A stretch of 64,000 nucleotides of DNA from Streptoverticillium olivoreticuli subsp. olivoreticuli (GTDB lineage Bacteria > Actinomycetota > Actinomycetes > Streptomycetales > Streptomycetaceae): assembly GCF_003391135.1 (NCBI RefSeq), contig NZ_CP031455.1, positions 5,688,001-5,752,000 of the forward strand, given 5' to 3'. Positions 42,890-50,533 of the stretch are shown piece after piece. Position 1 is the stretch's first letter, and each line of letters begins with the position of its first letter. Below the pieces are notes generated by a model. The model saw only the letters and a list, made by a program, of their open reading frames with translations. It did not search any database and was not told the origin of the DNA. A program made the translations under genes and the position numbers.

Positions 42890-43053
42890 TGCGTTTGGGT
42901 GCGGGTTCGTTTCCGCCTGCGGCGGGCTTTCCCCCACCCCGCCCCTTCCCGAACTGGGGCTCCGCCCCAGACCCCGAAGCACGCTTCGCGCGCTGTCCTC
43001 AAACGCCGGACGGGCTGGATTTCGCGGACCGTAGCCAGCACATCCAGCCCGCA
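42890..43053. repeat. Modular dispersed intergenic repeat, copy at 42.9 kb
   Basis: The same module order as at 12361-12516 is seen: GTGCGGG, CCCCACCCCGCCCCTTCCCG, GGGGCTCCGCCCCAGACCCC, GAAGCACGCTTCGCGCGC and CCTCAAACGCCGGACGGGCTG. CGGGCTGGAT (43011-43020) pairs with ATCCAGCCCG (43042-43051). It directly follows the 3' end of the SIS gene. Confidence 0.75.
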
Positions 43054-43066
43054 GCCGGAAGCCGCG

Positions 43067-44002
43067 TTAGCCGTTCAAGATCACGCTGCGCGTCAGACCC
43101 CGCGGCTCGTCCGGGTCGAGGGCCTTTGACTCCGCCACCGCCACCGCGACGCGTTGCGCGAGGGTCAGGTCTGCCATCGGGTCGCGGCCGGTGGTCGCTA
43201 TGAGCGTGCCGCCCGCGCGTTCCACGTCCGTCGGCAGGCCCGGCGGGACGTCGCCGAGGATCCATGTCACCCGGCCGGGGGCCGTGATCGAGATCGGGCC
43301 GTGGCGGTATTCCATCGCCGGGTAGGACTCGGTCCAGGCGCCCGCCGCCTCGCGCATCTTCAGGGCCGCCTCCTGCGCGAGGCCGTACGTCCAGCCCGTG
43401 CCCAGGAACGTCCACTGCCCGGCCGACACCGCGGCCGGCGGCAGCGGCTCGGCGATCGCGGACTCCGCGTCCGCCGCCGCCTCGAGGACGGTGCGGACGC
43501 CCGCGGGGAGCGGGCCGTGGCGCTCCAGGCCCGCGCGCAGGAAGGCGAGGGCCGTGGTCGCGAAGCGGGTCTGGACGACGGACTCCTCGTCGGCCCAGTC
43601 GAGCACCGCGACCGAATCGGCCGCGTCCACGACCGGCGTCCCGGGGTCGGCGGTCAGCGCGAGGGTGCGCGTACGGCCGCGCAGGGCCGACAGCAGGTCG
43701 AGGACCTCGGTCGTGGTGCCGGACCGGGTGATGGCCACGACCCGGTCGTACGCGCGGGACCGCGGGAACTCCGACGACGCGAAGGCGTCCGTCTCGCCCT
43801 GCCCGGCGGCCTCGCGCAGCGCCGCGTACGCCTGCGCCATGAACCACGACGTGCCGCACCCGGTGACCGCGACCCGCTCGCCGGGCCGGGGCAGTTCCGG
43901 GGCGATGGACGCCGCGTCGGCGGCGCGCCGCCAGCAGCCGGGCTGGGTGACGATCTCTGCCGCCGTACGGGAAGCGGAATGTGAGGAAGAGGGCTGCTGC
44001 AT
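43067..44002 (-). CDS. SIS-domain aminosugar-phosphate deaminase/isomerase (AgaS/GlmS-C-like)
   Basis: The 311-residue protein has two SIS domains. Domain 1 shows VAVTGCGTSWFMAQAYAA and ITRSGTTTEVLDLL; domain 2 shows FLGTGWTYGLAQEAALKMRE and SYPAMEYRHGPISI. This is the isomerase half of GlmS without a glutaminase, as in AgaS/FrlB-type enzymes that deaminate hexosamine-6-P to ketose-6-P and ammonia. AAGGAG precedes the ATG at 44002. It is divergent from the sugar-binding lipoprotein and upstream of nagKA, consistent with amino-sugar use. Confidence 0.85.
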   Translation of the reverse strand: MQQPSSSHSASRTAAEIVTQPGCWRRAADAASIAPELPRPGERVAVTGCGTSWFMAQAYAALREAAGQGETDAFASSEFPRSRAYDRVVAITRSGTTTEVLDLLSALRGRTRTLALTADPGTPVVDAADSVAVLDWADEESVVQTRFATTALAFLRAGLERHGPLPAGVRTVLEAAADAESAIAEPLPPAAVSAGQWTFLGTGWTYGLAQEAALKMREAAGAWTESYPAMEYRHGPISITAPGRVTWILGDVPPGLPTDVERAGGTLIATTGRDPMADLTLAQRVAVAVAESKALDPDEPRGLTRSVILNG

Positions 44003-44189
44003 GCGCTGAGGCTCCTTGTGAGAGGTGCGGTGGGCGTCGGGAACGTGGATAGCAGCCCAGCGGTGAGGGAGGGAAGAGCGGAAGGGCGATACCGAAGCGC
44101 AACCGGAGTCGGCTGGACCGTAAGGTGGCGCGCGGGAGAGACTCACGGTCTCCAGCGACGAACACGAACCACGAAGGTGGGAAGCAGTA

Positions 44190-45476
44190 GTGCAGCGGCG
44201 GCGGTTCCTGGGTATGACGGCGGCGGGTGCCGCCACTGCGGCGTTGGCTCCCGCACTGACGGCTTGCGGGAGCAGCGGTCCCGGTTCGGGCACGAAGAAG
44301 CTGAAGCTGATCGCCGCGGACTACGGCGACAAGCCGTCCAACAGCTCGAAGAAGTACTGGGACGCCCTCGTCCGCGACTTCGAGGACAAGCACAGCAAGA
44401 TCAAGGTCGACGTCGAGGTCTACAGCTGGACCGAGGTCGACAAGAAGGTCGCCGACCTGGTCGCGGCGGGCAAGGCCCCCGACCTCGCGCAGATCGGCGC
44501 GTACGCGGACTACGCCGCGGCGGGCAAGCTCTACAGCGCCGACCAGCTGCTCACTGTCCCCACCCAGGCCGAGTTCATCACGTCGATCGAGAAGGCGGGT
44601 GAGGTGCACCGCGTGCAGTACGGCATGCCGTTCGTCTCCAGCACGCGCCTGCTCTTCTGCAACAAGGACCTCTTCGACAAGGCCGGCATCGTCAAGGCCC
44701 CCGAGAGCTGGGACGAGCTCCAGGCCGCGGCGAAGAAGCTCCAGGCGAGCGGCGTGAAGATACCCTTCGGCCTGCCCCTCGGCCCGGAGGAGGCCCCGGC
44801 CGAGACGATGATGTGGTTCCTCAGCGCCGGCGGTGGCTACACCGACGCCAACGGCATGTACACCATCGCCCACGCCGAGAACGCCAAGGCGCTGGACTGG
44901 CTGCGCGACGAGCTCGTCGCCAAGAAGCTCACCGGCCCCGGCGACCCCGCCCGCACCAACCGGCAGGACGTCTTCGACGCCTTCTGCAAGGGCGACGTCG
45001 GCATGCTCAACGGCCACCCCACGCTGATGCAGCAGGCCAAGGCCAAGGGGATCAAGTACATCACCGCGCCGCTGCCCGGCATCAAGGGCAGGTCCAAGTC
45101 GACCATGGGCGTCGCCGACTGGATGATGGCGTTCAAGGAGAACGGCAACCGCGACCAGATCGGCACCTTCCTCGACTTCGTCTACAGCACTCAGAACGTG
45201 CTGGACTTCACCGGCCAGTACGACCTGCTGCCGGTGACCTCGTCCGCCTCCGCGAAGATGCACGCGGACGACAACCGCAAGGAACTGCGGCCGTTCCTTG
45301 AGCAGCTGGAGAACGCCGAGTTCTACCCCGCCGACAAGACGTCCTGGGCGGCGGTCAGCAAGGCGATCAAGGAGAAGATCGGCGCCACGGTGAAGGCCGG
45401 CGGCGACGCGAGCAGCGTCCTCAGCGAGATCGAGCGCGAGGCGAACTCCTTGGAGAACGCGAACCAGGGGCGCTAG
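44190..45476 (+). CDS. ABC transporter sugar-binding lipoprotein
   Basis: The 428-residue solute-binding protein of the CUT1 (family 1) type has a Tat-like RRRFLGM, hydrophobic stretch and lipobox LTAC with Cys26. The mature part has KVDVEVYSWTEVDKKVADLV, APDLAQIGAYADYAAAGKL, GMPFVSSTRLLFCNKDLFDK and KAPESWDELQAAAKKLQASG, all standard for sugar SBPs. It starts at GTG. No permease genes follow, so the permeases must lie elsewhere and MsiK is the probable ATPase. GlcNAc, chitobiose or GalNAc are candidate ligands from context. Confidence 0.92.
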   Translation: MQRRRFLGMTAAGAATAALAPALTACGSSGPGSGTKKLKLIAADYGDKPSNSSKKYWDALVRDFEDKHSKIKVDVEVYSWTEVDKKVADLVAAGKAPDLAQIGAYADYAAAGKLYSADQLLTVPTQAEFITSIEKAGEVHRVQYGMPFVSSTRLLFCNKDLFDKAGIVKAPESWDELQAAAKKLQASGVKIPFGLPLGPEEAPAETMMWFLSAGGGYTDANGMYTIAHAENAKALDWLRDELVAKKLTGPGDPARTNRQDVFDAFCKGDVGMLNGHPTLMQQAKAKGIKYITAPLPGIKGRSKSTMGVADWMMAFKENGNRDQIGTFLDFVYSTQNVLDFTGQYDLLPVTSSASAKMHADDNRKELRPFLEQLENAEFYPADKTSWAAVSKAIKEKIGATVKAGGDASSVLSEIEREANSLENANQGR

Positions 45477-45485
45477 GACGGTCAC

Positions 45486-45737
45486 ATGAGCTCCGATCCG
45501 GACGACGGGACGCCGCGGCTCTCCGAGCGGGACCGCGCGGTGCTGACGTTCGAACGGCGGACGTGGGCGAGCGCGGGCGCCAAGGAACGGGCGATCCGCG
45601 AGGATCTCGGCCTGACGCCGACCCGCTACTACCAGCTGCTGAACGCGCTGCTGGACGACGCGGCCGCGGTGGCGTACGACCCTGTGACGGTGAACCGGCT
45701 GCGCCGGCTGCGGGACGCGCGGCGGGGGCGGCGGTAG
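45486..45737 (+). CDS. DUF3263 protein
   Basis: The 83-residue basic protein contains LSERDRAVLTFERRTWASAG, a helix-turn-helix-like core and YDPVTVNRLRRLRDARRGRR, all features of actinobacterial DUF3263. The fold resembles sigma-region-4 HTH modules, suggesting DNA or RNAP binding; the function is uncharacterised. It follows the SBP gene by 9 nt, so the two may be co-transcribed. Confidence 0.88.
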   Translation: MSSDPDDGTPRLSERDRAVLTFERRTWASAGAKERAIREDLGLTPTRYYQLLNALLDDAAAVAYDPVTVNRLRRLRDARRGRR

Positions 45738-45750
45738 TCGGGGCGGCTCT

Positions 45751-45880
45751 GGGTGCGGGTGCGTTGCCGGGTGCGGGTTCGTTGCCGCCTGCGGCGGGGG
45801 CGCCCTGCGGGCGCGTCCTCAAACGCCGGACGGGCTGGATTGCGCACCCCGGGGTCCGGGGCGGAGCCCCGGCAAGTCCG
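45751..45880. repeat. Dispersed intergenic repeat, copy at 45.8 kb
   Basis: The region contains tandem GGGTGCGGGT(T/G)CGTTGCCG, GCCTGCGGCGGGGGCGCCCTG, CCTCAAACGCCGGACGGGCTG and a GGGGTCCGGGGCGGAGCCCC hairpin. It lies immediately after the DUF3263 gene. Confidence 0.7.
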
Positions 45881-45932
45881 CCGCTGCGCAAGCAGGCCCC
45901 GTACAGGCGTGCCGCGCAGTAAGGTCACCCCC

Positions 45933-46778
45933 ATGGGCAGTCACCCGCTTCCCGAACCCCGTAGTCGCGCCGGGCGTCACGGCCTCGCCGAGCTGCTCGC
46001 CGCGCCGGACAAGAGCGTCGTCGCGCTGGATTTCGACGGCACGCTCGCTCCCATCGTCGCGGACCCCGAACAGGCCCGCGCCCACCCGGGCGCCGTGCCC
46101 GCGCTCGCGCGCCTCGCGCCCAAGGTGCGGTCCGTCGCCGTGATCACCGGGCGCCCTGCGGGCGTGGCCGTGCGCTACGGGGGGTTCGCCGGGGTCGAGG
46201 GGCTGGGGCACCTGGTCGTCCTCGGGCACTACGGCGCCGAGCGCTGGGACGCCGTCAGCGGCACCGTGAAGGCCCCCGCCCCGCACCCCGGCGTCGCGGC
46301 CGTCCAGGCGGCGCTGCCCGGCGAGCTCGACCGGTCCGGCTCCTGGCGGGGCACCTGGGTCGAGGACAAGGGCCGCGCCATCGCCGTGCACACCCGGCGC
46401 GCCGCCGACCCCCAGGCCGCGTACGACGCCCTGCGCGGCCCACTGGCGGCGCTCGCCGAGCGCCACGGCCTGATCGTGGAGCCGGGCCGGTTCGTCCTGG
46501 AGCTGCGCCCGCCGGGCATCGACAAGGGCGTGGCCCTCGCCGAGTACGTACGCGAGACGGGCGCCCGCTCCGTCCTCTACGCCGGTGACGACCTCGGCGA
46601 CCTCGCCGCCTTCGCCGCCGTGGAGAAGCTGCGCGCCGAAGGGACGGCCGGGCTCCTCGTGTGCAGCGGGAGCACGGAGGTCACCGAACTCGCCGAACGG
46701 GCCGATCTCGTGGTGGACGGCCCGGCCGGCGTCGTGGAGCTGCTGACGGCCCTCGCGGACCGTCTCACCACCGGCTGA
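45933..46778 (+). CDS. otsB: Trehalose-6-phosphate phosphatase
   Basis: The 281-residue HAD-superfamily phosphatase removes phosphate from trehalose-6-P. Motif I is ALDFDGTLAPIV, the OtsB VAVITGRPAGVAVRYGGF follows, then GHYGAERW, the cap domain, and motif IV LYAGDDLGDLAAF. The ATG at 45933 has AAGG upstream and removes a long unlikely N-terminal extension. The synthase otsA lies on the opposite strand 0.9 kb away, separated by a secreted nuclease-like gene. Confidence 0.93.
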   Translation: MGSHPLPEPRSRAGRHGLAELLAAPDKSVVALDFDGTLAPIVADPEQARAHPGAVPALARLAPKVRSVAVITGRPAGVAVRYGGFAGVEGLGHLVVLGHYGAERWDAVSGTVKAPAPHPGVAAVQAALPGELDRSGSWRGTWVEDKGRAIAVHTRRAADPQAAYDALRGPLAALAERHGLIVEPGRFVLELRPPGIDKGVALAEYVRETGARSVLYAGDDLGDLAAFAAVEKLRAEGTAGLLVCSGSTEVTELAERADLVVDGPAGVVELLTALADRLTTG

Positions 46779-46780
46779 CC

Positions 46781-47536
46781 TCAGCCGTCGTCCGGGTCCT
46801 TGACGGCCGTCGGCTCGCCGCTGGCAGCCTTCTCGGGAAGGCCGAGGGCCTTCAGCGCCGTCGTCCAGTCGTGGGCGATCGCCTGCTGCGCCTTGACGAG
46901 GTCCGTCTTGCCCGAGCAGATCGCGTTCTTGAGCTTGGTCTCGACCACGTCCTTGGGGTTGTTGGGCCCGGCGTCCGGCTTGTGACCGGGGGAGGGCGGC
47001 TCGACCCACAGATTGCGCGGGTCGTTGGGGTCGCCGCCGAGCTGGAGGCTGATCAAGTGGTCGTACTCGTAGTCCCGCAGGGAGCCCTTGTAGCCGTACG
47101 ACGCCGCGTTCGCGGTCTTCTCGCGGCCGGTGACGCTCACGGGCGGCCGGATGTCCTTGGTGTAGCCGCTGCGGCAGATCGTGGTCTTCAGCGTCGCCTG
47201 GGTGACCTTCGGATTGGTCGCCCCCGGAGTGCACTTGGGGTCGGGCAGGGGTTGCTTGTCCGTGGTGTAGCGGTAGTGACAGGTGCCGGGGTCCGGCTGC
47301 TTCTGCACGGTGTACGCGGGCTGGGGACCCGGGCCCGCGGGTATGGCGTCCCCTCCTGTGGAGGGTGATGTGGACCCTGAGGCCGAAGTGGAGGGGGAGG
47401 TGCCGGACTTGGCGTCCTTGGCGTCGGAGCTTTTGCTTCCGGAGTCGGAGGAGCAGCCCGTGGTCAGGGCCAGCAGGGCGACTGCTGCGCAGGCCGCGGT
47501 GACGGCGGCTCGGCGACGGGGTGGGGCGATTGGCAT
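46781..47536 (-). CDS. Secreted lipoprotein with HNH-nuclease-like domain
   Basis: The 251-residue protein has a lipoprotein signal (lipobox LTTGC, Cys28), a Ser/Thr/Gly linker (about 30-70) and a C-terminal domain with YEYDHLISLQLGGDPNDPRN followed by NLWVEPP. The DH...LGG...NLW pattern is that of HNH/endonuclease-I-like folds, where the Asp/His pair activates the nucleophile. Four Cys may form disulfides. It could degrade extracellular DNA for nutrient uptake or competition, or be a degenerate structural relative. It converges with otsB. Confidence 0.8.
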   Translation of the reverse strand: MPIAPPRRRAAVTAACAAVALLALTTGCSSDSGSKSSDAKDAKSGTSPSTSASGSTSPSTGGDAIPAGPGPQPAYTVQKQPDPGTCHYRYTTDKQPLPDPKCTPGATNPKVTQATLKTTICRSGYTKDIRPPVSVTGREKTANAASYGYKGSLRDYEYDHLISLQLGGDPNDPRNLWVEPPSPGHKPDAGPNNPKDVVETKLKNAICSGKTDLVKAQQAIAHDWTTALKALGLPEKAASGEPTAVKDPDDG

Positions 47537-47643
47537 GCCGCAATGGTTACCCGGGGGCGGTGGGTTGCAGGCGGCGGCCCGAAGCACTTTGCCGAAGGCT
47601 GCCCGGTTGTTTGCCCGGCGCGCGCTCCGGCGGTTTTTCCTGC

Positions 47644-49092
47644 CTACAAAGCCGCCAGCTGGTCCAGGAACCAGCGTGCCGGAGGGAGCGCAGTGGCCGC
47701 CACGGACAGCCGCTTCGAGCGTGCCCCCCGTTCGTCCGGGTCCATCAGCAGAGCGGAGTGCAGGGCGCGGGCCGTCGCCTCCACGTCGTACGGGTTGACG
47801 ACGAGCGCGTCGTCGCCCAGCTCGGCCACCGCGCCCGCCTCTCGGGAGAGGACCAGCGCGCAGCCGTGGTCGGAGACGACGGGGACCTCCTTGGCGACCA
47901 GGTTCATGCCGTCGCGGATGGGGTTGACGAGGGCGACGTCGGCGAGCCGGTAGGCGGCCAGGGAGCGGGCGAAGTCGTCCTTGACGTGCAGGGCGACCGG
48001 TTCCCAATCAACCGTGCCGAACGTGGAGTTGATCTCCCGGGCGACCCGCTCGACCTCCGCCGTGTAGTCGCGGTAGACCCGCAGGTCCTGCCGCGAGGGG
48101 TACGCGAAGGCGACGTGGACGACCTTGCCCAGCCATTCCGGGTGTTCCTCCAGCAGCCGGCGGTAGGCGTGCAGGCCGCGCACGATGTTCTTGGACAGCT
48201 CGGTGCGGTCGATGCGCACGATCGCCTTGCGGTCCGGCCCGATCTGTTCCCGGAGCGCGGCCATCCGCTCCTCGACGTCGGCCCGGTGCGCGCGCTCCCG
48301 CAGGAAGTCCGCGTCGACGCCGAGCCCGTGCACGCCGAGCCGGGTCGTCCGGCCCTCGAAGAGCACGGCCGTCCCGCCCGCCCCCCGGACGATCTCCGCC
48401 CCCAGCACCCTCGCGCAGCAGTCGGCGAAAGCCTCCGCCCAGCGCTCGGTCAGGAAGGCCGCGCGGTCGCCGCCCAGGATGCCGCGCAGCACCTGCTCCG
48501 CGATGTCGTCCGGCAGCAGCCGGTAGTAGTCCGGCGGGGCCCAGGGGGTGTGCGAGAAGTGGCCGATCCGCAGGTCGGGGCGCCGCTCCCGGAGCAGGGC
48601 GGGCACCAGGGTCAGGTGGTAGTCCTGCACGAGCACGGCGGCGCCCTGCGCGGCCTCCTCGGCGAGCGCGTCCGCGAAGGCCGTGTTGTACGCCTCGTAC
48701 GCCGCCCACTGCCGCCGGAAGTCCGCGTCGAAGACGGGGGCCAGGGGCGTCTCGTAGAGCAGGTGGTGGATGAACCACAGCACGGAATTGGCGATGCCGT
48801 TGTAGGCGGCGGCGAAGGTGTCCGGGTCGATGTCCAGCATGCGCACCCGGTGGCCGCCGGTGTCCTCGGTGTCGAGTCTGCGGCCCGCGCGCCGCGCCGC
48901 CTCGCGGTCGCCCTCGCCCATGGCCGTGCACACCCATACGGCGCCCGCGTCGCGGTCCATGGAGCTCAGCCCGGAGACGAGCCCGCCACCGCCCCGCCCG
49001 GCGGTCAGCCGGCCGTCCGCGTCCTGCTTGTACGAGACGGGTCCGCGGTTGGAGGCGACGACGATCCGCGCGGCGTGCATGTGCGGTTGCAT
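47644..49092 (-). CDS. otsA: Trehalose-6-phosphate synthase (GT20)
   Basis: The protein (about 482 residues) transfers glucose from UDP- or GDP-glucose to glucose-6-P. GT20 landmarks are IVVASNRGPVSYKQ, WFIHHLLYETPLAP, VLVQDYHLTLVPALLRERRP, FSHTPWAPPDYYRLLP, VRIDRTELSKNIVRGL and the donor-site DGMNLVAKEVPVVSD. The ATG at 49092 is chosen; in-frame ATGs 11 codons upstream and 5 downstream are alternatives. In Streptomyces, trehalose is a spore and osmotic-stress protectant. It follows gpgS on the same strand after a repeat-containing gap. Confidence 0.93.
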   Translation of the reverse strand: MQPHMHAARIVVASNRGPVSYKQDADGRLTAGRGGGGLVSGLSSMDRDAGAVWVCTAMGEGDREAARRAGRRLDTEDTGGHRVRMLDIDPDTFAAAYNGIANSVLWFIHHLLYETPLAPVFDADFRRQWAAYEAYNTAFADALAEEAAQGAAVLVQDYHLTLVPALLRERRPDLRIGHFSHTPWAPPDYYRLLPDDIAEQVLRGILGGDRAAFLTERWAEAFADCCARVLGAEIVRGAGGTAVLFEGRTTRLGVHGLGVDADFLRERAHRADVEERMAALREQIGPDRKAIVRIDRTELSKNIVRGLHAYRRLLEEHPEWLGKVVHVAFAYPSRQDLRVYRDYTAEVERVAREINSTFGTVDWEPVALHVKDDFARSLAAYRLADVALVNPIRDGMNLVAKEVPVVSDHGCALVLSREAGAVAELGDDALVVNPYDVEATARALHSALLMDPDERGARSKRLSVAATALPPARWFLDQLAAL

Positions 49093-49140
49093 GTGCCCAG
49101 CCTTGCCGGGCGGGCGGCTGTTCAAACGTTTGTCCCCGGG

Positions 49141-49262
49141 GCGGGGGGTCCGTTGCTACGGTCCGCGAAATCCAGCCCGTCCGGCGATTGAGGACGCTCC
49201 CGCAGGGAGCTCCCGCCGCAGGCGGCAGTGGACCCGCACCCGGCAGCGGACCCGCACCCAGC
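49141..49262. repeat. Dispersed intergenic repeat, copy at 49.2 kb (reverse orientation)
   Basis: CCAGCCCGTCCGGCGATTGAGG, GCCGCAGGCGGCAGTGGACCCGCACC and a second GGACCCGCACCCAG are reverse-strand versions of the modules seen at 45.8 kb. The copy abuts the 3' end of gpgS. Confidence 0.7.
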
Positions 49263-49270
49263 GGAAGGCG

Positions 49271-50221
49271 CTACGCCGCGCGGCGCCTCGCGACGTATTC
49301 CGGGATCTCCGCCATCGGGGGGCGTTCTTCCGTGTCGACCGCGTACGTCCGCGGCGTGAAGCCCTCTTCCGTGCGTTCGAACTGGGTCAGAACAGGCCGC
49401 ACCAGATGCCCGCGCGCCAAGCGCAGCTGCGCCGTGCGGTAGATCGCCGCCGCCATGCGCCCCAGCGCCCGCCCGTCCTGGTGGCGATGGACGCGTATGC
49501 CCACGTCGACCTGCGCCAGCGCGTCCAGACCCACCGTGTGCAGCGCGTCGACCAGCAGGCCCAGTTCCACCCCGTAGCCCACGGGGAACGGCAGGCGCTC
49601 CAGGAGCGAGCGGCGGGCCGCGTACTCGCCGCCCAGCGGCTGGACGAAGCCCGCCAGCTGCGGCCAGTGCAGGTTCAGCAGCGGGCGGGCCACCAGCTCG
49701 GTCACCCGGCCGCCCTGCCCGGCCACCTCGCCCAGCGGGCGGTCGTACATCGCCTTCACGAACTGCACGCCGGGGTCCGTCAGCAGCGGGCCGACGATGC
49801 CCGAGACGAAGTCCGCGGAGAAGTCCCGCAGGTCGGCGTCGACGAAGCAGACGACGTCCCCGCTCGTCGCCAGCAGCGACCGCCAGAGCACCTCGCCCTT
49901 GCCGGGCAGCGCGGGCAGCCGCGGCAGCACCGAGTCGCGGTGCACCACGCGCGCGCCCGCCGCGGCGGCGACCTCGGCCGTGCGGTCCGTGGAACCGGAG
50001 TCGAGCACCACCAGCTCGTCCACCAGCGGTACCGCGTCCGTCATCAGCTCGCGCCGGATCGTGGCCACGATGGCGCCGACCGTCGCCTCCTCGTTCAGCG
50101 CGGGCAGCACCACGCTCACCGTGGTCCCGGTGTCCCGTTTGGCCGCGAGCAGCTGGTCGAGCGGACGGTCTCCGACGGACCAGGACCGCCGGTCCAGCCA
50201 GCGCTCCACCTCTTCCAGCAC
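49271..50221 (-). CDS. gpgS: Glucosyl-3-phosphoglycerate synthase (GT81)
   Basis: The 316-residue glycosyltransferase transfers glucose to 3-phosphoglycerate, the first step to glucosylglycerate and, in mycobacteria, methylglucose lipopolysaccharides. It shows VSVVLPALNEEATVGAI, ELVVLDSGSTDRT, the metal-binding VCFVDADLRDF, GKGEVLWRSL and the acceptor-site GYGVELGLL. It starts at GTG behind AAGAGGAG. It is divergent from the riboswitch-controlled thrC-like operon. A mannosylglycerate specificity is less likely. Confidence 0.9.
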   Translation of the reverse strand: MLEEVERWLDRRSWSVGDRPLDQLLAAKRDTGTTVSVVLPALNEEATVGAIVATIRRELMTDAVPLVDELVVLDSGSTDRTAEVAAAAGARVVHRDSVLPRLPALPGKGEVLWRSLLATSGDVVCFVDADLRDFSADFVSGIVGPLLTDPGVQFVKAMYDRPLGEVAGQGGRVTELVARPLLNLHWPQLAGFVQPLGGEYAARRSLLERLPFPVGYGVELGLLVDALHTVGLDALAQVDVGIRVHRHQDGRALGRMAAAIYRTAQLRLARGHLVRPVLTQFERTEEGFTPRTYAVDTEERPPMAEIPEYVARRRAA

Positions 50222-50293
50222 GTGAACGACTCCTCTTGCCCTGTGACGTATCTCGCGGTACGGACGACTGTCTCGGGTGTCCGTGCCTTCGGT

Positions 50294-50299
50294 TACAGT
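50294..50299 (+). promoter_or_regulatory. Possible -10 element of the SAM-riboswitch transcript
   Basis: TACAGT (50294-50299) lies about 80 nt upstream of the riboswitch. The matching -35 is weak. Confidence 0.3.
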
Positions 50300-50374
50300 C
50301 TGAACAACGCGGAACGCCGACGTATGTCGGGGTCGCCGCGATCACAAACGCCTGGGCCGAGCCCAGTGCCATAC

Positions 50375-50516
50375 CGCTCATCCAGAGGGGCAGAGGGACA
50401 CGGCCCGTTGAAGCCCCGGCAACCCTCCAGCCGGTCTTGCTCACAGCAGCGAGGCTCCCGGCGGGGAAGGTGCCAATTCCGTCTCGTGGCGACGTCCGCC
50501 ACGGGGAAGATGAGGA
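50375..50516 (+). ncRNA. SAM-I (S-box) riboswitch upstream of the thrC-like gene
   Basis: The conserved S-box core is present in order: CTCATCCAGAGGGGCAGAGGGA, GAAGCCCCGGCAACC and AAGGTGCCAATTCC, closed by P1 (CTCATC 50377-50382 with GATGAG 50509-50514). The variable P4 lies in the CGTGGC...GCCACG segment. It binds S-adenosylmethionine and typically lowers expression of methionine and cysteine genes. P1 runs straight into the SD of the gene (GAGGAG at 50512-50517), so translational control is likely. Confidence 0.9.
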
Positions 50517-50533
50517 GAAAGGGCCTCGCCTCC

